A stretch of 64,000 nt of DNA from Streptomyces bauhiniae (lineage in GTDB: Bacteria; Actinomycetota; Actinomycetes; Streptomycetales; Streptomycetaceae), in the NCBI RefSeq assembly GCF_004784475.1, contig NZ_SRRT01000001.1, forward strand, positions 186,001-250,000, read 5' to 3'. This document shows, piece after piece, positions 62,619-64,000 of the stretch. The translations under genes were made by a program, and so were the position numbers. The notes under the pieces were generated by a model, which searched no databases, had not been told where the DNA came from, and saw only the letters and a program-made list of their open reading frames with translations. The number at the start of each line of letters is the position of its first letter. The stretch's first letter is position 1.

Positions 62619-64000
62619 ATGACGGACTCGCAGGCCCCGGAAGTCACCGGCACCAACCCGATCGCCCCGGCCCCCGAGGGCGTGCGCACCGCCGCCGACG
62701 TGGTCACCCCCGAGCTGCTGGCCCAGCTCACCAAGGGCGTCACCGGCTCCGGCCGGACCAGCAACCACACCCCGCTCACCGGGGCCAAGCTCGCCGACCT
62801 GCCCGAGTCCACCCTGGACGACGTCGCCGCCGCCTTCGAGGCCGCCCGCGCCGCCCAGCGGGTGTGGGAGCGGACCCCGGTGCGCGAACGGGCCGCGGTG
62901 CTGCTGCGCTTCCATGACCTGGTGCTGGAGCGCCAGTCGGAGGTGCTCGACCTCATCCAGCTCGAGACCGGCAAGGCGCGGCTGCACGCCCACGAGGAGG
63001 TGCAGGCCGTCGTCGTCGCCGCCCGGCACTACGGCCGCCGCGCCCCCGCCTACCTGCGCCCCAAGCGGCACACCGGCGCCATGCCGACCCTCACCAAGGT
63101 GACCGAACTGCGCCACCCGCGCGGGGTCGTGGGCCAGATCGCCCCCTGGAACTACCCCCTCGAACTCTCCGTCGGCGACGCCCTGCCCGCCTTCGTCACC
63201 GGCAACGCGGTCGTGATGAAGCCCGACACCGAGACCTGCCTGACCGCCCTGTGGGCCCGTGACCTGCTGATCGAGGCCGGACTGCCCGCCGGGGTCTTCC
63301 AGGTGGTCCTCGGCGAGGGCCCGGTGGTCGGCCCGGAGATCGTCCGGCACGCCGACTACGTCTCCTTCACCGGCTCCACCCGCACCGGCCGCGAGGTCGC
63401 CCAGGGCGCCGCCGCCCGTCTGATCGGCGTCTCCCTCGAACTGGGCGGCAAGAACGCCATGCTGGTCCTGGAGGACGCCGACATCGAGAAGGCCGCCGCC
63501 GGTGCCGTGCGCGCCTGCTTCTCCTCGGCCGGCCAGCTCTGCATCTCCATCGAGCGGCTGTTCGTGCACGAGTCGGTCGCCGACGCCTTCCTGGAGCGCT
63601 TCGCCGCCCGCACCAAGGCCATGCGGCTCGGCACCGCCCTCGCCTACGGCGCCGACATGGGCTCACTCGCCGGGGAACGCCAGCTCAAGGCCGTCGAGGC
63701 GCATGTGACCGAGGCCGTCGCCAAGGGCGCCAAGGTGCTCGCGGGCGGGGTGGCCCGGCCCGACATCGGCCCGTACTTCTTCGAGCCGACCATCCTCGAC
63801 GGTGTCGACGACACCATGTCCGTCTGCGCCGAGGAGACCTTCGGCCCGGTCGTCTCCGTCTACCGCTTCGGCTCCGACGACGAGGCCGTGGAGCGCGCCA
63901 ACGCCACCCCGTACGGCCTCAACGCCTCGGTGTGGACGACCAGTCCGAAGCGGGGCCTGGAGATCGCCGCCCGGCTGCGCACCGGCACGGTCAACGTCAA
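62619..64000 (+). CDS. gabD: NAD(P)-dependent aldehyde dehydrogenase, succinate-semialdehyde type, 5' part
   Basis: 461 codons from ATG 62619 to the window edge; the stop is outside. ALDH superfamily: VVGQIAPWNYPLELS, catalytic Glu in SLELGGKNAML, catalytic Cys in SSAGQLCISIERL, and EETFGPVVSVYRF. Closest in type to GabD2 succinate-semialdehyde dehydrogenases, which feed succinate from GABA or 2-oxoglutarate bypass routes. The N-terminal extension of about 50 residues (to VTGSGRTSNHTPL) is usual for actinobacterial GabD2. Possible control by the palindrome upstream. Confidence 0.9.
   Translation, partial: MTDSQAPEVTGTNPIAPAPEGVRTAADVVTPELLAQLTKGVTGSGRTSNHTPLTGAKLADLPESTLDDVAAAFEAARAAQRVWERTPVRERAAVLLRFHDLVLERQSEVLDLIQLETGKARLHAHEEVQAVVVAARHYGRRAPAYLRPKRHTGAMPTLTKVTELRHPRGVVGQIAPWNYPLELSVGDALPAFVTGNAVVMKPDTETCLTALWARDLLIEAGLPAGVFQVVLGEGPVVGPEIVRHADYVSFTGSTRTGREVAQGAAARLIGVSLELGGKNAMLVLEDADIEKAAAGAVRACFSSAGQLCISIERLFVHESVADAFLERFAARTKAMRLGTALAYGADMGSLAGERQLKAVEAHVTEAVAKGAKVLAGGVARPDIGPYFFEPTILDGVDDTMSVCAEETFGPVVSVYRFGSDDEAVERANATPYGLNASVWTTSPKRGLEIAARLRTGTVNV

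Overview
The window is chromosomal DNA from a high-GC actinomycete, almost certainly a Streptomyces. Reasons: near-saturated G/C at third codon positions, frequent GTG starts, the conserved gene order from the spc ribosomal operon through glmS and the t6A genes to groESL1, and the developmental block whiD-bldM-shbA-guaB-guaB3. No mobile element, rRNA gene or CRISPR array was seen. The order closely follows the part of the S. coelicolor core chromosome around SCO4714-SCO4780, as recalled rather than searched.

Layout. (1) 1-13.0 kb: the end of rplE and the rest of the spc/alpha ribosomal operons (rpsN, rpsH, rplF, rplR, rpsE, rpmD, rplO, secY, adk, map, infA, rpmJ, rpsM, rpsK, rpoA, rplQ), then truA and rplM-rpsI. 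Strong hairpins separate sub-operons. (2) 13.1-23.0 kb: precursor and wall genes (glmM, glmS, acpS, NAD(P)HX repair, alr), with minus-strand coaA and a DUF389 membrane protein. (3) 23.0-28.5 kb: the t6A tRNA-modification genes tsaE, tsaB and tsaD with rimI. Two small accessory proteins lie among them, one behind an iron-box-like operator. A compact tRNA-like RNA gene with encoded CCA follows, not explained by any ordinary tRNA. (4) 28.5-35 kb: a sugar-uptake and glycosidase cluster (lipoprotein, two permeases, GH3 enzyme) with a divergent LacI repressor and matching operator-like palindromes on both sides of it. (5) 35-42.6 kb: a THUMP-like methyltransferase, a NodB-type deacetylase lipoprotein followed by a shrunken catalytically defective paralogue, groES-groEL1 behind two CIRCE elements, and SDR, MOSC and LysR genes. 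(6) 42.6-48.2 kb: whiD, bldM (with a sigma-BldN-type promoter), the sigma factor gene shbA, guaB and guaB3. (7) 48.2-62.5 kb: a UDP-sugar-dehydrogenase-like protein lacking three catalytic residues, glpD, and six consecutive eukaryotic-type Ser/Thr kinase genes. One kinase is a pseudokinase with a very long activation-loop insertion. (8) 62.6 kb to the end: the 5' part of a succinate-semialdehyde-type aldehyde dehydrogenase.

How the genes fit together. Most of the window is growth machinery: translation, secretion, nucleotide and wall precursors, chaperones. It flanks a developmental regulatory block and a kinase array. In S. coelicolor the homologous kinase cluster is reported to act on the spore-wall synthesis complex. 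The least explained items are the tRNA-like RNA, the inactive enzymes kept in conserved positions (pseudokinase, pseudo-dehydrogenase, truncated deacetylase, GuaB3) and the iron-box small ORF.
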